Below are positions 26,324-33,778 of a stretch of DNA of 64,000 bases, one piece after another. The number at the start of each line of letters is the position of its first letter. Within the stretch, counting starts at the first letter, position 1. The notes under the pieces were generated by a model. The model saw only the letters and a program-made list of their open reading frames with translations, did not search any database and was not told the DNA's origin. The DNA lies in the NCBI GenBank assembly GCA_963761755.1, contig CAVXIC010000007.1:744001-808000 (forward strand). The letters are read 5' to 3'. Source of the stretch: CAJXVA01 sp963761755. GTDB lineage: Bacteria > Myxococcota_A > Polyangia > Nannocystales > Nannocystaceae. The position numbers and the translations under genes are program-made.

Positions 26324-27841
26324 CTACAGTCCCGTGGCAGCCATTGCCGTGCCGACGGCGTCGAAGTCCAGGGGCCCCGCCGACGCGCCGAGCAAGCGCA
26401 CCGGATGCTCCCGCAGCCTCAGGACGTCCCGAACGTAGCCAGGCTGGCGCATGCCGACCAGCACACTGGACACCGGTGCGCTCAGTGCGGTGAGCACGGC
26501 CTTGTTGGACAGCGGCAGCGATCGCCACGGCATCGGAAGGCATGGGTCGAGCGCCTGCACGATCTGCCCGGCGCGATCATGCCGGCGAGACCGCAGCCCC
26601 GCCTCGATGGCCGCGAACGCCTCGTGCAAGAGGGTCCCATACCGCTCCCACCACTGCGCGAACGCCTGGCGGGTCTCCCCCTGCAGGGACTCCAGCAGGG
26701 CCCCGCTCGTCCGGCCCAGGTGCGTGGCGATGATCTCGTGCCGCAGATGCGTCCACTGCTCGAGGCTCAGGTCGTCCAACCGCGGCCCGAGTTCTTGGCC
26801 CCAGCGAAACAGATCGACCGCGTTCTCCTCGGGGCCGACCATGAGCTGCCGACCCAGGCCGGTGGCCCACTGGGCCTCGAGTTTCCGGACCCCGGCGAGA
26901 AGCCTTCGCGCCTCGTCGAGGGACGCGCCGCTGCTGGGCACGTCGGCCAGCCGCAGCAGCGAGGACGTCTCCCCTCGGCGAACGAAGGCGTTGAGGGGAC
27001 GGTTGGTCAGCACGCCCACATCCTGGCGGGCTGCAATCTCGAGGCTCGAGGGCTCCTGGCCACGACGCCGCAGGGCGCCCAGCTCGAACAGGTTCAGCGG
27101 CATCTGGGCGACGCCGAAGTGATGCTGCGGACCGCCGACCTCGGCGGCGAGCTCGAGCATGCGTCGCAACGAGGTCGCGCGCGGCTGGCCGACCTCTTCG
27201 CTGAAGCCGTTGCTGCTCACGCCGTAGGCGCTGATGCGCCCTTGGGCGACCTGCGTTTCGAGCTCGGCGAACGCTCGGCGGAGACGATCGTCGAAGACGG
27301 CCTCGCCGTCCGGGTCCTCGGTCGCCATTGCGTACTCGGGGTTGTGCAGCAGGAGCACGTCGAGCCGCTCCAGCCCCAGCCGGCCCAGCGAGTGCTGCAG
27401 CTGCTCCCGCAGGAAGGTCGGGTGGATGCAGTGCCAGTGATGGGGATCGACCTGGACGACCTCCTGCTGCGCCGGGTCGGCGACCCGTAGGCGCTCGAGC
27501 GTCTCCCCTTGGGCGTAGCCGAGCTTCGACACCACCACGACCTGTTCGCGGCGCAGCTCGCCATTCTGAACGAGGTTGGCCAGCATGCGCCCGATCATCA
27601 CCTCGCTGCTGCCGCCCCCGTAGTTGGCGCTGGTGTCGATCAGGTTGACACCCGCTCGCAGCGCGTCGGCCAGCGCTCGGCGATGCAGCGCCGCGTCGTC
27701 CCGCACCCGGTAGGCGCCGAACCCGACCGGCGAGACCGTCAGGCCCGTCCGCCCCAGCCCACGCGCACCGGCACCGAAGCTGTCGGCGCCGCGACGCGTG
27801 CCCGCCGGCGTGGCATGACCACCCAGAGCGGAGCGACTCAC
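26324..27841 (-). CDS. Aldo/keto reductase with large insertion
   Basis: A 505-residue NAD(P)H-dependent oxidoreductase. The catalytic tetrad is visible: Asp and Tyr in LIDTSANYGGG, Lys in VVVVSKLGYAQ and His in VLLLHNPEY. The usual AKR is 320-350 residues; here about 150 extra helical residues are inserted between the strand with GVLTNRPLNAF and the closing segment SSVLVGMRQPGYVRDVLRL. Related long AKRs exist in plants and bacteria. Start GTG 27841 overlaps the queF TGA (GTGA), so it is coupled to queF. The substrate is unknown. Confidence 0.8.
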   Translation of the reverse strand: MSRSALGGHATPAGTRRGADSFGAGARGLGRTGLTVSPVGFGAYRVRDDAALHRRALADALRAGVNLIDTSANYGGGSSEVMIGRMLANLVQNGELRREQVVVVSKLGYAQGETLERLRVADPAQQEVVQVDPHHWHCIHPTFLREQLQHSLGRLGLERLDVLLLHNPEYAMATEDPDGEAVFDDRLRRAFAELETQVAQGRISAYGVSSNGFSEEVGQPRATSLRRMLELAAEVGGPQHHFGVAQMPLNLFELGALRRRGQEPSSLEIAARQDVGVLTNRPLNAFVRRGETSSLLRLADVPSSGASLDEARRLLAGVRKLEAQWATGLGRQLMVGPEENAVDLFRWGQELGPRLDDLSLEQWTHLRHEIIATHLGRTSGALLESLQGETRQAFAQWWERYGTLLHEAFAAIEAGLRSRRHDRAGQIVQALDPCLPMPWRSLPLSNKAVLTALSAPVSSVLVGMRQPGYVRDVLRLREHPVRLLGASAGPLDFDAVGTAMAATGL

Positions 27842-28236
27842 TCGGCGTCCTTGTCGTGACTCACCACGACGACCGTCCCGATGCCGCCGCGAACCCAGAA
27901 GTCGCCCTCGACCGTCATCTTTCGCGGCGAGATCGCGGCGACCAGGTCGTCGAGGATCTTGTTGGTGACCGCCTCGTGGAACGCGCCCTGATCGCGGTAC
28001 GACCACAGGTAGAGCTTGAGGCTCTTGAGCTCGACGCAGGTCTGGTCGGGGACGTACCGGATCCGAATCGTCGCGAAGTCGGGCTGCCCGGTCTTGGGGC
28101 ACAAGCAGGTGAACTCCGGGCAGTCGAAGCGGATCTCGTAGTCCCGCTCGGGCTTGGGGTTCTCGAAGGTCTCGAGCGTCTTGGAAGGCTGCGAGGGCAC
28201 GGGTCGACGCTGCCACGACCGCCGAAAAACCTCCAC
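27838..28236 (-). CDS. queF: NADPH-dependent preQ0 reductase QueF
   Basis: A 132-residue unimodular QueF, which reduces preQ0 (7-cyano-7-deazaguanine) to preQ1 in queuosine synthesis. Key residues are present: catalytic Cys46 in TCLCPKTGQPD with Asp53, the NADPH-binding ELKSLK (69-74), Ser79 and FHE (86-88). Length and order match the Bacillus-type enzyme. The start is uncertain: GTG 28236, or GTG 28200 (VPSQPSK). No other queuosine genes are nearby, but tRNA-His, a queuosine substrate, lies 106 bp away in divergent orientation. Confidence 0.93.
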   Translation of the reverse strand: MEVFRRSWQRRPVPSQPSKTLETFENPKPERDYEIRFDCPEFTCLCPKTGQPDFATIRIRYVPDQTCVELKSLKLYLWSYRDQGAFHEAVTNKILDDLVAAISPRKMTVEGDFWVRGGIGTVVVVSHDKDAE

Positions 28237-28300
28237 GCCCGGATCTCGGCGCCTTGCGGATTCTGCGCGGGCCGACCGACGCAGCGCCCGCGAATTCGGG

Positions 28301-28329
28301 TTGGCTTTCCAGCATCGCCGTGCTACGAA
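28301..28329 (+). promoter_or_regulatory. Candidate promoter of tRNA-His
   Basis: TTGGCT (28301-28306), a 17-bp spacer and TACGAA (28324-28329) resemble a sigma-70 promoter placed so that transcription would begin a few bases before the tRNA at 28343. Confidence 0.5.
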
Positions 28330-28342
28330 ACGCGTCCTTTAC

Positions 28343-28417
28343 GGCGGGCGTAGCTCAGTCGGTTAGAGCGCTGGCTTGTGGTGCCAGAAGTCGTGGGTTC
28401 GAACCCCATCGCCCGCC
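28343..28417 (+). tRNA. tRNA-His (anticodon GTG)
   Basis: A full cloverleaf can be drawn: acceptor GCGGGCG (28344-28350) with CGCCCGC (28410-28416); D-stem GCTC/GAGC; anticodon stem CTGGC/GCCAG with loop TTGTGGT, so anticodon GTG at 28378-28380; T-stem GTGGG/CCCAT with TTCGAAC. The base G28343 opposite C28417 gives the extra G-1:C73 pair that marks histidine tRNA. After C73 only CA follows, so CCA is not fully encoded. The wobble G is a position modified to queuosine in bacteria. Confidence 0.97.
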
Positions 28418-28422
28418 CAACG

Positions 28423-28458
28423 CCCCTCAGCACCCTCGTGGATGCTGAGGGGTTTTTT
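28423..28458 (+). terminator. Strong intrinsic terminator of tRNA-His
   Basis: CCCCTCAGCA (28423-28432) pairs perfectly with TGCTGAGGGG (28443-28452) and is followed by six T residues (28453-28458). Confidence 0.95.
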
Positions 28459-28479
28459 GATCGGTCGCGGCCAGGCGGC

Positions 28480-29865
28480 TCACTCGCGCAGGTGCATGAT
28501 GAAGCCGACGCTCGGTGCGTCGAGCTCGTCCACCACCTGCCGCTCTCCGGCGAGGTAGATGTCTGGGCCGCGGGCTTCGAGCGCCCGCACGTAGCCCGCG
28601 TCGAACCCCGAACGCTCGAACTTCAGCGACCACAGCGTCTGACCATCCTCGATCGAGACCTTCATCAGCACCGCCTGGGGCGGATCTCCGAGCATGCCCG
28701 CCGCGAGCACGTTGCCATCCCCGGCCAAGGCGAGGGCCTCGAACTCGTCATCTTGGAGCGAGCCGCGATCGATGGCGCGGAACCAGCGCGGGGTGAAGTC
28801 CTGCAGCGAGTAGCGGCCGATCCACGCCGCCTCCCCTTCGGATCCGTGGACGCTGCCCGCGACGATGAGCGCGTCCCCCTCGACGAGCAGGGCTTGAAAG
28901 GAGTCGTCTGCCGTCCCCTCGCCACAGACCGTCAGGACGGGGTCGAACCCCTGCAGCGTGGGGTCGAAGATCTCGGCGACGAAGGCGTCTCCGAACAGCT
29001 TGCCCGCCGCGAAGCGCCGGGTCCCGGTGTCCAGCAGCGCGCGCACCTGGCTGGGGCTGTCGTCGAGATCCATCCAGCTGGGGCCCAGCTGGCCCTCGGG
29101 GGACATCGACGCCAGGCCGGACCCCGTGCTGCCAAACTCCATGACGCCCACCACCAGGGGATCGTCCGCGACCAGCAGCGCCTCCGCACGGCGTCCGGGC
29201 ACCGCCACGGCCCAGTCCACGATGAGCGTGCCATCGCCCTGCATCGCCAGCCTCGCCACCATCGCGGATTGCACGCGGTCGAAGCCGAACCCCGCGACGT
29301 ACACATCGCTCCCATCGACCTCGACCCCGAGGCCGTCGGCTTGACCGTTGGGGTCGAGACCCATGAGCAGGTCGTCGATGAGGTCGCCCTGTGGGCCGAG
29401 CACGACCACGCGGGCTCGTTCCACCGCTTGGGGATCCTGCCCACCGCGTCCCACCGCGATGACCCGGTCCCCCTGCAGGGCGAGCGCGCTGAATCGGTTG
29501 CGCAACCCGGGCACCACGTCCTCCTCGTACGCCCAGACCTCGACCACAGAGACGGTGCAGTCGGAGGTACAGCCGTCGGACTCTGCTTCGTTTCCGTCGT
29601 CGCACTCCTCGCCGGGGTCGAGCGCTCCATCGCCGCACGTCGTGGGCACCCCGAGGTCGACGGATCCGGGCCCGGTCTCCGCGTCCGAGCCGACGGTCGG
29701 TCCCGTCGATCCGGTCGACTCCGAGGGGTTCGACGTCGCGCTCTCGCCGGGGCCTGCGGATCCGGTCGTGCTCTGCGCGTCCCCGTCCCCATAGTTGGGG
29801 TTGACGCGCACGCACCCGGCCAACAGCAGGCCGGCCAACGTTCCGCGCACCACGCGTCGCTCCAT
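28480..29865 (-). CDS. Lipoprotein with Cys-rich DUF4215-type repeat and propeller-like domain
   Basis: A 461-residue lipoprotein with a good lipobox LLLAGC. A Ser/Thr/Gly spacer leads to CGDGALDPGEECDDGN followed by GCTSDC, the myxobacterial Cys-rich repeat (DUF4215 style) seen on secreted proteins. The remainder is a series of strands with repeated ALALxGDxVIAVGxG-like units (FSALALQGDRVIAVG, ALLVEGDALIVAGS, ALALAGDGNVLAAG), suggesting a beta-propeller. Role unknown; surface location inferred. ATG 29865 was taken since it starts the signal peptide. Confidence 0.72.
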   Translation of the reverse strand: MERRVVRGTLAGLLLAGCVRVNPNYGDGDAQSTTGSAGPGESATSNPSESTGSTGPTVGSDAETGPGSVDLGVPTTCGDGALDPGEECDDGNEAESDGCTSDCTVSVVEVWAYEEDVVPGLRNRFSALALQGDRVIAVGRGGQDPQAVERARVVVLGPQGDLIDDLLMGLDPNGQADGLGVEVDGSDVYVAGFGFDRVQSAMVARLAMQGDGTLIVDWAVAVPGRRAEALLVADDPLVVGVMEFGSTGSGLASMSPEGQLGPSWMDLDDSPSQVRALLDTGTRRFAAGKLFGDAFVAEIFDPTLQGFDPVLTVCGEGTADDSFQALLVEGDALIVAGSVHGSEGEAAWIGRYSLQDFTPRWFRAIDRGSLQDDEFEALALAGDGNVLAAGMLGDPPQAVLMKVSIEDGQTLWSLKFERSGFDAGYVRALEARGPDIYLAGERQVVDELDAPSVGFIMHLRE

Positions 29866-29931
29866 GCTCTCGACTCTACCAGCCCGGTCGGCTCGTTTGC
29901 GTCTAGGCGCCCCTGGTCGCATGCTCTGGGC

Positions 29932-30702
29932 ATGGTTTGGTGGGTACGACGCTTCGGCACCCGTGCGGGGCGCGTGGGACTCGGGATCGCCCTGGCGGCA
30001 GGGGCCTGCGACGGAAACGATGCTGGCCAGAGCGCCGGAGATGGATCGGGCGACACCGGCGCGTCCACGGCAGATGCGTCGGGCGGCGCCTCTGCAGGCG
30101 CGTCGACCACCGGCTCGGCGTCCACCGAACCGTCCGCATCGACGTCGACGGCCAGCGCGAGCACCGATCCCGCCGCCACCGAGGGCAGCGACTCGGACCC
30201 CACCGACCCGACCGATCCCACGACCGCGCAGGAGGGGTGGCTCGAGGTCGGCTACGGCCTGGACGCGTTTCATCCCTTCGAGGACGAGCTCCCGCTCTCG
30301 CTGGGGCCCCAGGGCTTCATGATGTTCTCTTTGCCGCTGCGGGGCGGCGGCTTTCCGGTCCCCCCCGACCCGTTCGACTTCAAGCACCCCGACACCCCCG
30401 TGCTCACGGTCTGGGCCGATATCGAGGGGATCGAGGACGCGCACCCCTCGGGGCACTTCGCCGCCTTCCTCGACTACCCCGTCCCGTTCACGCTCTCGCA
30501 GGAACCCGGCGTCGAGTACGAGTTCGTCTCGGTCTGGCTGGTCATCCCCGAGACCTATGCGCCCTCCGAGCTGGCCGGCCGCCAAGCGGTCGTGCACGCC
30601 GAGCTGCGGTGTTCCGATGGCCAGCTGCTCGTCGACGAGCACACGCTCACCGTGCTCGACGACACCCTCGGCGCCGGAGAGGGCAGCGGCGGTCTCGAAT
30701 AG
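29932..30702 (+). CDS. Hypothetical lipoprotein with Ser/Thr/Ala spacer
   Basis: A 256-residue exported protein. GLGIALAAGAC ends a signal sequence with a possible lipidation Cys, then about 75 residues of Ser/Thr/Ala/Asp spacer including DPTDPTDPT. The last 150 residues form an unrecognised, beta-rich domain. It is divergent from the Cys-rich lipoprotein, with 66 bp between starts, and ends 3 bp from the convergent amidase gene. Confidence 0.65.
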   Translation: MVWWVRRFGTRAGRVGLGIALAAGACDGNDAGQSAGDGSGDTGASTADASGGASAGASTTGSASTEPSASTSTASASTDPAATEGSDSDPTDPTDPTTAQEGWLEVGYGLDAFHPFEDELPLSLGPQGFMMFSLPLRGGGFPVPPDPFDFKHPDTPVLTVWADIEGIEDAHPSGHFAAFLDYPVPFTLSQEPGVEYEFVSVWLVIPETYAPSELAGRQAVVHAELRCSDGQLLVDEHTLTVLDDTLGAGEGSGGLE

Positions 30703-30705
30703 GGC

Positions 30706-31491
30706 TCAGACGCCGGTGCGGGCGTGCAGGCGGTAGAAGTCCACGACGGCGTCCGCCAGGCCCGAGACGATGCGCCCCATGCCCTCGGCGCTGGTGATGA
30801 GTCCACCTTCGTCGGCATGGTCGAGGAAGCCGGACTCGAAGAGGACGGCAGGCATCCGCGCGCCCATCAGCACGTCGAAGGGTGCCTGGCGAACGCCCCG
30901 GTCGATCCGGTCGGGGAACGCGTGGCTCTGACGCGCTTGAATCGCCGTCGCGAGCCGACCCGCCGCGAGCCGCTGCTGCGCCATCGCGAGCTGTCGCAGC
31001 ATCATGTCCACCTCGGCGCCGGCTCGGGGCGCGCTGGGCTCGGAGAGCTGCGCGTCATTCTCCCGCCGCGCGGTCCGAGCGGCCTCGAGCGAGCTCGCCC
31101 GCGCGTCGAGCACGTACGACTCGAACCCGTGCTGGGACTTCGACTCCGACGCGTTGGCGTGCAGGCTGATGAACGCGTCCGCCTCTGCGGCGTTGGCGAA
31201 CGCCACCCGGTCGGCGAGGGTGCTGGAGCGATCCTCGTCCCGCGTGTACACGACCTGAACATGTGGCAGTCGCTGCTGCACCGCGGCTCCCAGCGCGAGC
31301 GCGGTCTGCAGCGTGACGTCCTTCTCCACCCTGGTGCCGTCGGCGGATCGACAGCCGTCGTTGTCTCCACCGTGCCCGGGGTCCAGGCAGAGGACGAAAT
31401 CGCGCCGAAGCACCGGACGTGGGCCCGCCCACGCCGTTCCCGAGACCGACGCCGCAACAAGGCCTCCCAGAAATCCTCGTCGGTTCCACAT
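30706..31491 (-). CDS. N-acetylmuramoyl-L-alanine amidase with Tat signal
   Basis: A 261-residue Amidase_3 enzyme that cuts the peptide from peptidoglycan glycans. Zinc ligands and catalytic residues are visible: His40 in LDPGHGGDNDG, Glu56, His in FISLHANAS, and the final Glu in LFESGFLDH. The N-terminus, NRRGFLGGLVAASVSG, is a twin-arginine signal (RRxFL), so export is expected by the Tat route, as for AmiA and AmiC of E. coli. About 30 extra residues interrupt the domain after SYVLDARAS, in the place of the autoinhibitory helix of AmiB/AmiC-type enzymes. Confidence 0.9.
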   Translation of the reverse strand: MWNRRGFLGGLVAASVSGTAWAGPRPVLRRDFVLCLDPGHGGDNDGCRSADGTRVEKDVTLQTALALGAAVQQRLPHVQVVYTRDEDRSSTLADRVAFANAAEADAFISLHANASESKSQHGFESYVLDARASSLEAARTARRENDAQLSEPSAPRAGAEVDMMLRQLAMAQQRLAAGRLATAIQARQSHAFPDRIDRGVRQAPFDVLMGARMPAVLFESGFLDHADEGGLITSAEGMGRIVSGLADAVVDFYRLHARTGV

Positions 31492-31571
31492 ACACACACA
31501 TGTAGGACAAGTCGGCGAACCGTGGAAATTTTCGGCCAGGGGGCTCTGGCGATGCGGAGACCCCGTTGGCA

Positions 31572-33200
31572 ATGCTAGACCGTCAGGACCCCGTGCCGCA
31601 TCCGCGACTCGCTTCCGCTGCGACCTTCGTCGGCTTTGCGCTCGTTGCCGCCGCGTTCCAGGTGTTGGCGACGCTGCTGCTGGGCCTCGCTCCGCTGGAG
31701 TCGGTCCAGCGGGCCGCCGACGAGGGGTCTCGCATGTACCTGATCGGCGCCCTCGGGACCGCCGTCGCAACCTTCGTGCTCTGGAGTCTGCGCAAGCGTC
31801 CCCTGATCGCCTCCCTCGCGTTCCTGACGCTCGAGCTGGGCCTGCTCATCGCGCTGGTCACCCGCACCAGCCGACTGGGGCTCGCGTACCACGGCGAGTT
31901 CATCCTCCACCACTTCATCACGTTCCTGGCGGCGGCCGCCTGCGGCTCGCTGGGATCGTCGTGGATCCGCGACCGCGATCTCGGGCTGGGCCGCTGGCTC
32001 GCGGGCGTGCCCGCCCTGATGGGCGCCGCCGGACTGCTCGCGGTCCACGTGCTCGAACAGCCGGGTGTGGACGTGCGGGTTCCTCCCGGCGCGCTGCAGC
32101 TCGCGATGGCGCTGGCCCTGCTGGCGCCCCCCGCCGCCCTCGTGGGCCTGTGGGCCAAGCTCGATCCCAAGCAGCGACTGCCGCGGATCCTCGCCATTGC
32201 GGTGATGGTGCCCCTGGTGCTCCGGATCGCGGTGGGGTTGCCCGCGAGCCTCACCGGCGCCCCCATCCCCGATGGCGCACGCACGGTCGTCATGGCCGCG
32301 GTCGTCGGGGCCGCAGCGGTGGCGTTCTGGTCGTTTCGACCCCAGATGCCCAGGCCGATCCGCTTCATCGTGGTGGCGCTCTCGGCCTTCGTGACCGCGC
32401 TGCTGTACATGGTCTACGTGCATCCGATGGGCTTTGGAAAGCTCGAGGACGGCGTCGGCGGCATCGCGCAGTCGCTGTTCGGGTTCTCCTTGCCCTACCC
32501 GACCTTCGTCGAAGCGTGGCGCGTCGTGCTCGTCTGCGTCGCGGTGTTCTTCATCCTCACCGTCGTGTACGGAGGGCTGCTGTCGTGGGACGAGCGTCTG
32601 CGCGGCCTCGCGCTGGGCCTGTACGCGGTCACCGGCATCGGCGTGTCCAATCCCCAGCTCGCGCTGATGGCCTCGGCCGCGCTGTTGCTGGTGGTGCACA
32701 CCCTCGTGCGCCCCAGCGCGACCGCCGAACAGCAGGCCGAGTCGGCCAACGTGCCCGTCGAGGACATCCTGCGTGATGTGGCCGACATGCTCGGACTGCC
32801 CAGCCCCGTCGTGCTCGAGGATACGGTCGTATCGGTACGCGGGGCGGTGGACGGCGCGGCGCTCGACCTCCGTGCCCGGCCCAGCCGCGGCGGTGGTTGG
32901 GATGTCTCGTTCACCCTCGGCGTGATCGGACGCGGGCAACCGTTGCTCGAGCTCGCCCCATCCCCGGGCACCGCGGGCGCCCGTCCGCCCCACGAGCTCG
33001 GCCGAACCCACCGCGCTCGCGGCGATGTTCGCTATCTCGAGGACATCGAGGACGCCCAGCTCGATGCACTCCAGCCGTTCTCGAGCGCCGTCACGCGCTT
33101 CTGGGATGCCGGCATCGAGGTCGAGCTCGGCCCCGACCTCGGACGACTCGACGCCCCCCGGCTCGCGGCCCTGCTGCGCTCGAGCAAGCTCGAAGCCTAG
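31572..33200 (+). CDS. Polytopic membrane protein of unknown function
   Basis: A 542-residue protein with about eleven hydrophobic segments in the first 390 residues and a soluble C-terminal domain of about 150 residues, which includes LDLRARPSRGG and a repeated acidic LEDIEDAQLDAL stretch. No family is recognised. TTG 31566 is an alternative start two codons earlier. The TAG stop is part of the CTAG that bounds the left palindromic element, so the element begins exactly at the gene end. Confidence 0.65.
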   Translation: MLDRQDPVPHPRLASAATFVGFALVAAAFQVLATLLLGLAPLESVQRAADEGSRMYLIGALGTAVATFVLWSLRKRPLIASLAFLTLELGLLIALVTRTSRLGLAYHGEFILHHFITFLAAAACGSLGSSWIRDRDLGLGRWLAGVPALMGAAGLLAVHVLEQPGVDVRVPPGALQLAMALALLAPPAALVGLWAKLDPKQRLPRILAIAVMVPLVLRIAVGLPASLTGAPIPDGARTVVMAAVVGAAAVAFWSFRPQMPRPIRFIVVALSAFVTALLYMVYVHPMGFGKLEDGVGGIAQSLFGFSLPYPTFVEAWRVVLVCVAVFFILTVVYGGLLSWDERLRGLALGLYAVTGIGVSNPQLALMASAALLLVVHTLVRPSATAEQQAESANVPVEDILRDVADMLGLPSPVVLEDTVVSVRGAVDGAALDLRARPSRGGGWDVSFTLGVIGRGQPLLELAPSPGTAGARPPHELGRTHRARGDVRYLEDIEDAQLDALQPFSSAVTRFWDAGIEVELGPDLGRLDAPRLAALLRSSKLEA

Positions 33201-33329
33201 CAGCCCGTCTTTCTCGCTCCTGGCGGCGTCGCCAAAACTTGCAGTACGCCCGGTGCAGCTGCGTTTCGGCTCCTACACAGGAGCGAAAAATCCTTCGCTG
33301 TCCGCCGCGCCGGGTTTCACCACGGGCTG
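33201..33329. mobile_element. CTAG-flanked palindromic element 1 (MITE-like, 129 bp)
   Basis: Bounded by CTAG on both sides (33197-33200 and 33330-33333) with 8-bp perfect terminal inverted repeats CAGCCCGT (33201-33208) and ACGGGCTG (33322-33329). Internally it carries a hairpin of GCTCCT and AGGAGC around ACAC (near 33269-33284). Its right 29 bp are repeated at 916-944 with one mismatch. It has no gene of its own, so it would need a transposase supplied elsewhere. Confidence 0.65.
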
Positions 33330-33333
33330 CTAG

Positions 33334-33493
33334 AGCGGCGACCAGTTTGATTCCGGGCGCTGAGGTGCGTCTGGGGCCGTTCCTGGGTAGGAGCGTGGCC
33401 GAAGTTGTGTCGGGCACACCACGAGCGCCGCGCGACACCGTCAGGTGCGGCCCCAGGCGTGCATCAGCGCATGGAATCAAACTGATCGCCGCT
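33334..33493. mobile_element. CTAG-flanked palindromic element 2 (MITE-like, 160 bp)
   Basis: Bounded by CTAG (33330-33333 and 33494-33497), with long inverted arms: 33334-33385 and the reverse complement of 33442-33493 match at 43 of 52 positions, beginning AGCGGCGA and with a 12-base identical block CAGTTTGATTCC. The centre holds another small dyad GTGTCG/CGACAC. It shares its left CTAG with element 1. Confidence 0.65.
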
Positions 33494-33778
33494 CTAGCCG
33501 CCGAAGAAGGTCCGGAGCGCTTCGATCCACCCCGGCTTGCCGACGAGCTGCTCCAGCTCGCCATCATCGAGATAGACGCCGCCGCACTGCAGGCACTTGT
33601 CGACACGAACCCCACGAAAGACGATCTCGTCCATCGTCGCTCCGCACTTGCAGCAGTGCATCCAGTGCAGCTCGCGCTGCCGATCGCGCTCGTCTTGGGG
33701 CAGGGACGAGACGTCGGCCTCCCGCTGCGCGCGGAGGGCTTGGATCTCTTCGGCCGTGATGTCGTCGGAAGCGGTCAT
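33494..33778 (-). CDS. TFIIB-type zinc-ribbon protein
   Basis: A 94-residue protein of the zf-TFIIB family. After a charged N-terminus come CCKCGATMDEIVFRG and, 17 residues after the first pair, CLQCGGVYLDDGELEQLV, which is the family signature. Such small ribbons are common and of unknown function. Its ATG overlaps the stop of the large zinc-ribbon/TPR gene (ATGA), so both are coupled. Its stop lies in the CTAG bounding element 2. Confidence 0.85.
   Translation of the reverse strand: MTASDDITAEEIQALRAQREADVSSLPQDERDRQRELHWMHCCKCGATMDEIVFRGVRVDKCLQCGGVYLDDGELEQLVGKPGWIEALRTFFGG

Noticed and set aside
28378..29931. Plus-strand frame running from the tRNA through the lipoprotein region
   Set aside because: It starts inside the tRNA and is antisense to a well-supported lipoprotein; only the part from 29932 is a gene.
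33334..33493. Element 2 as a 6S RNA or retron RNA
   Set aside because: The arms are nearly perfect repeats without a central bubble, no reverse transcriptase is nearby, and CTAG flanks fit an insertion better.
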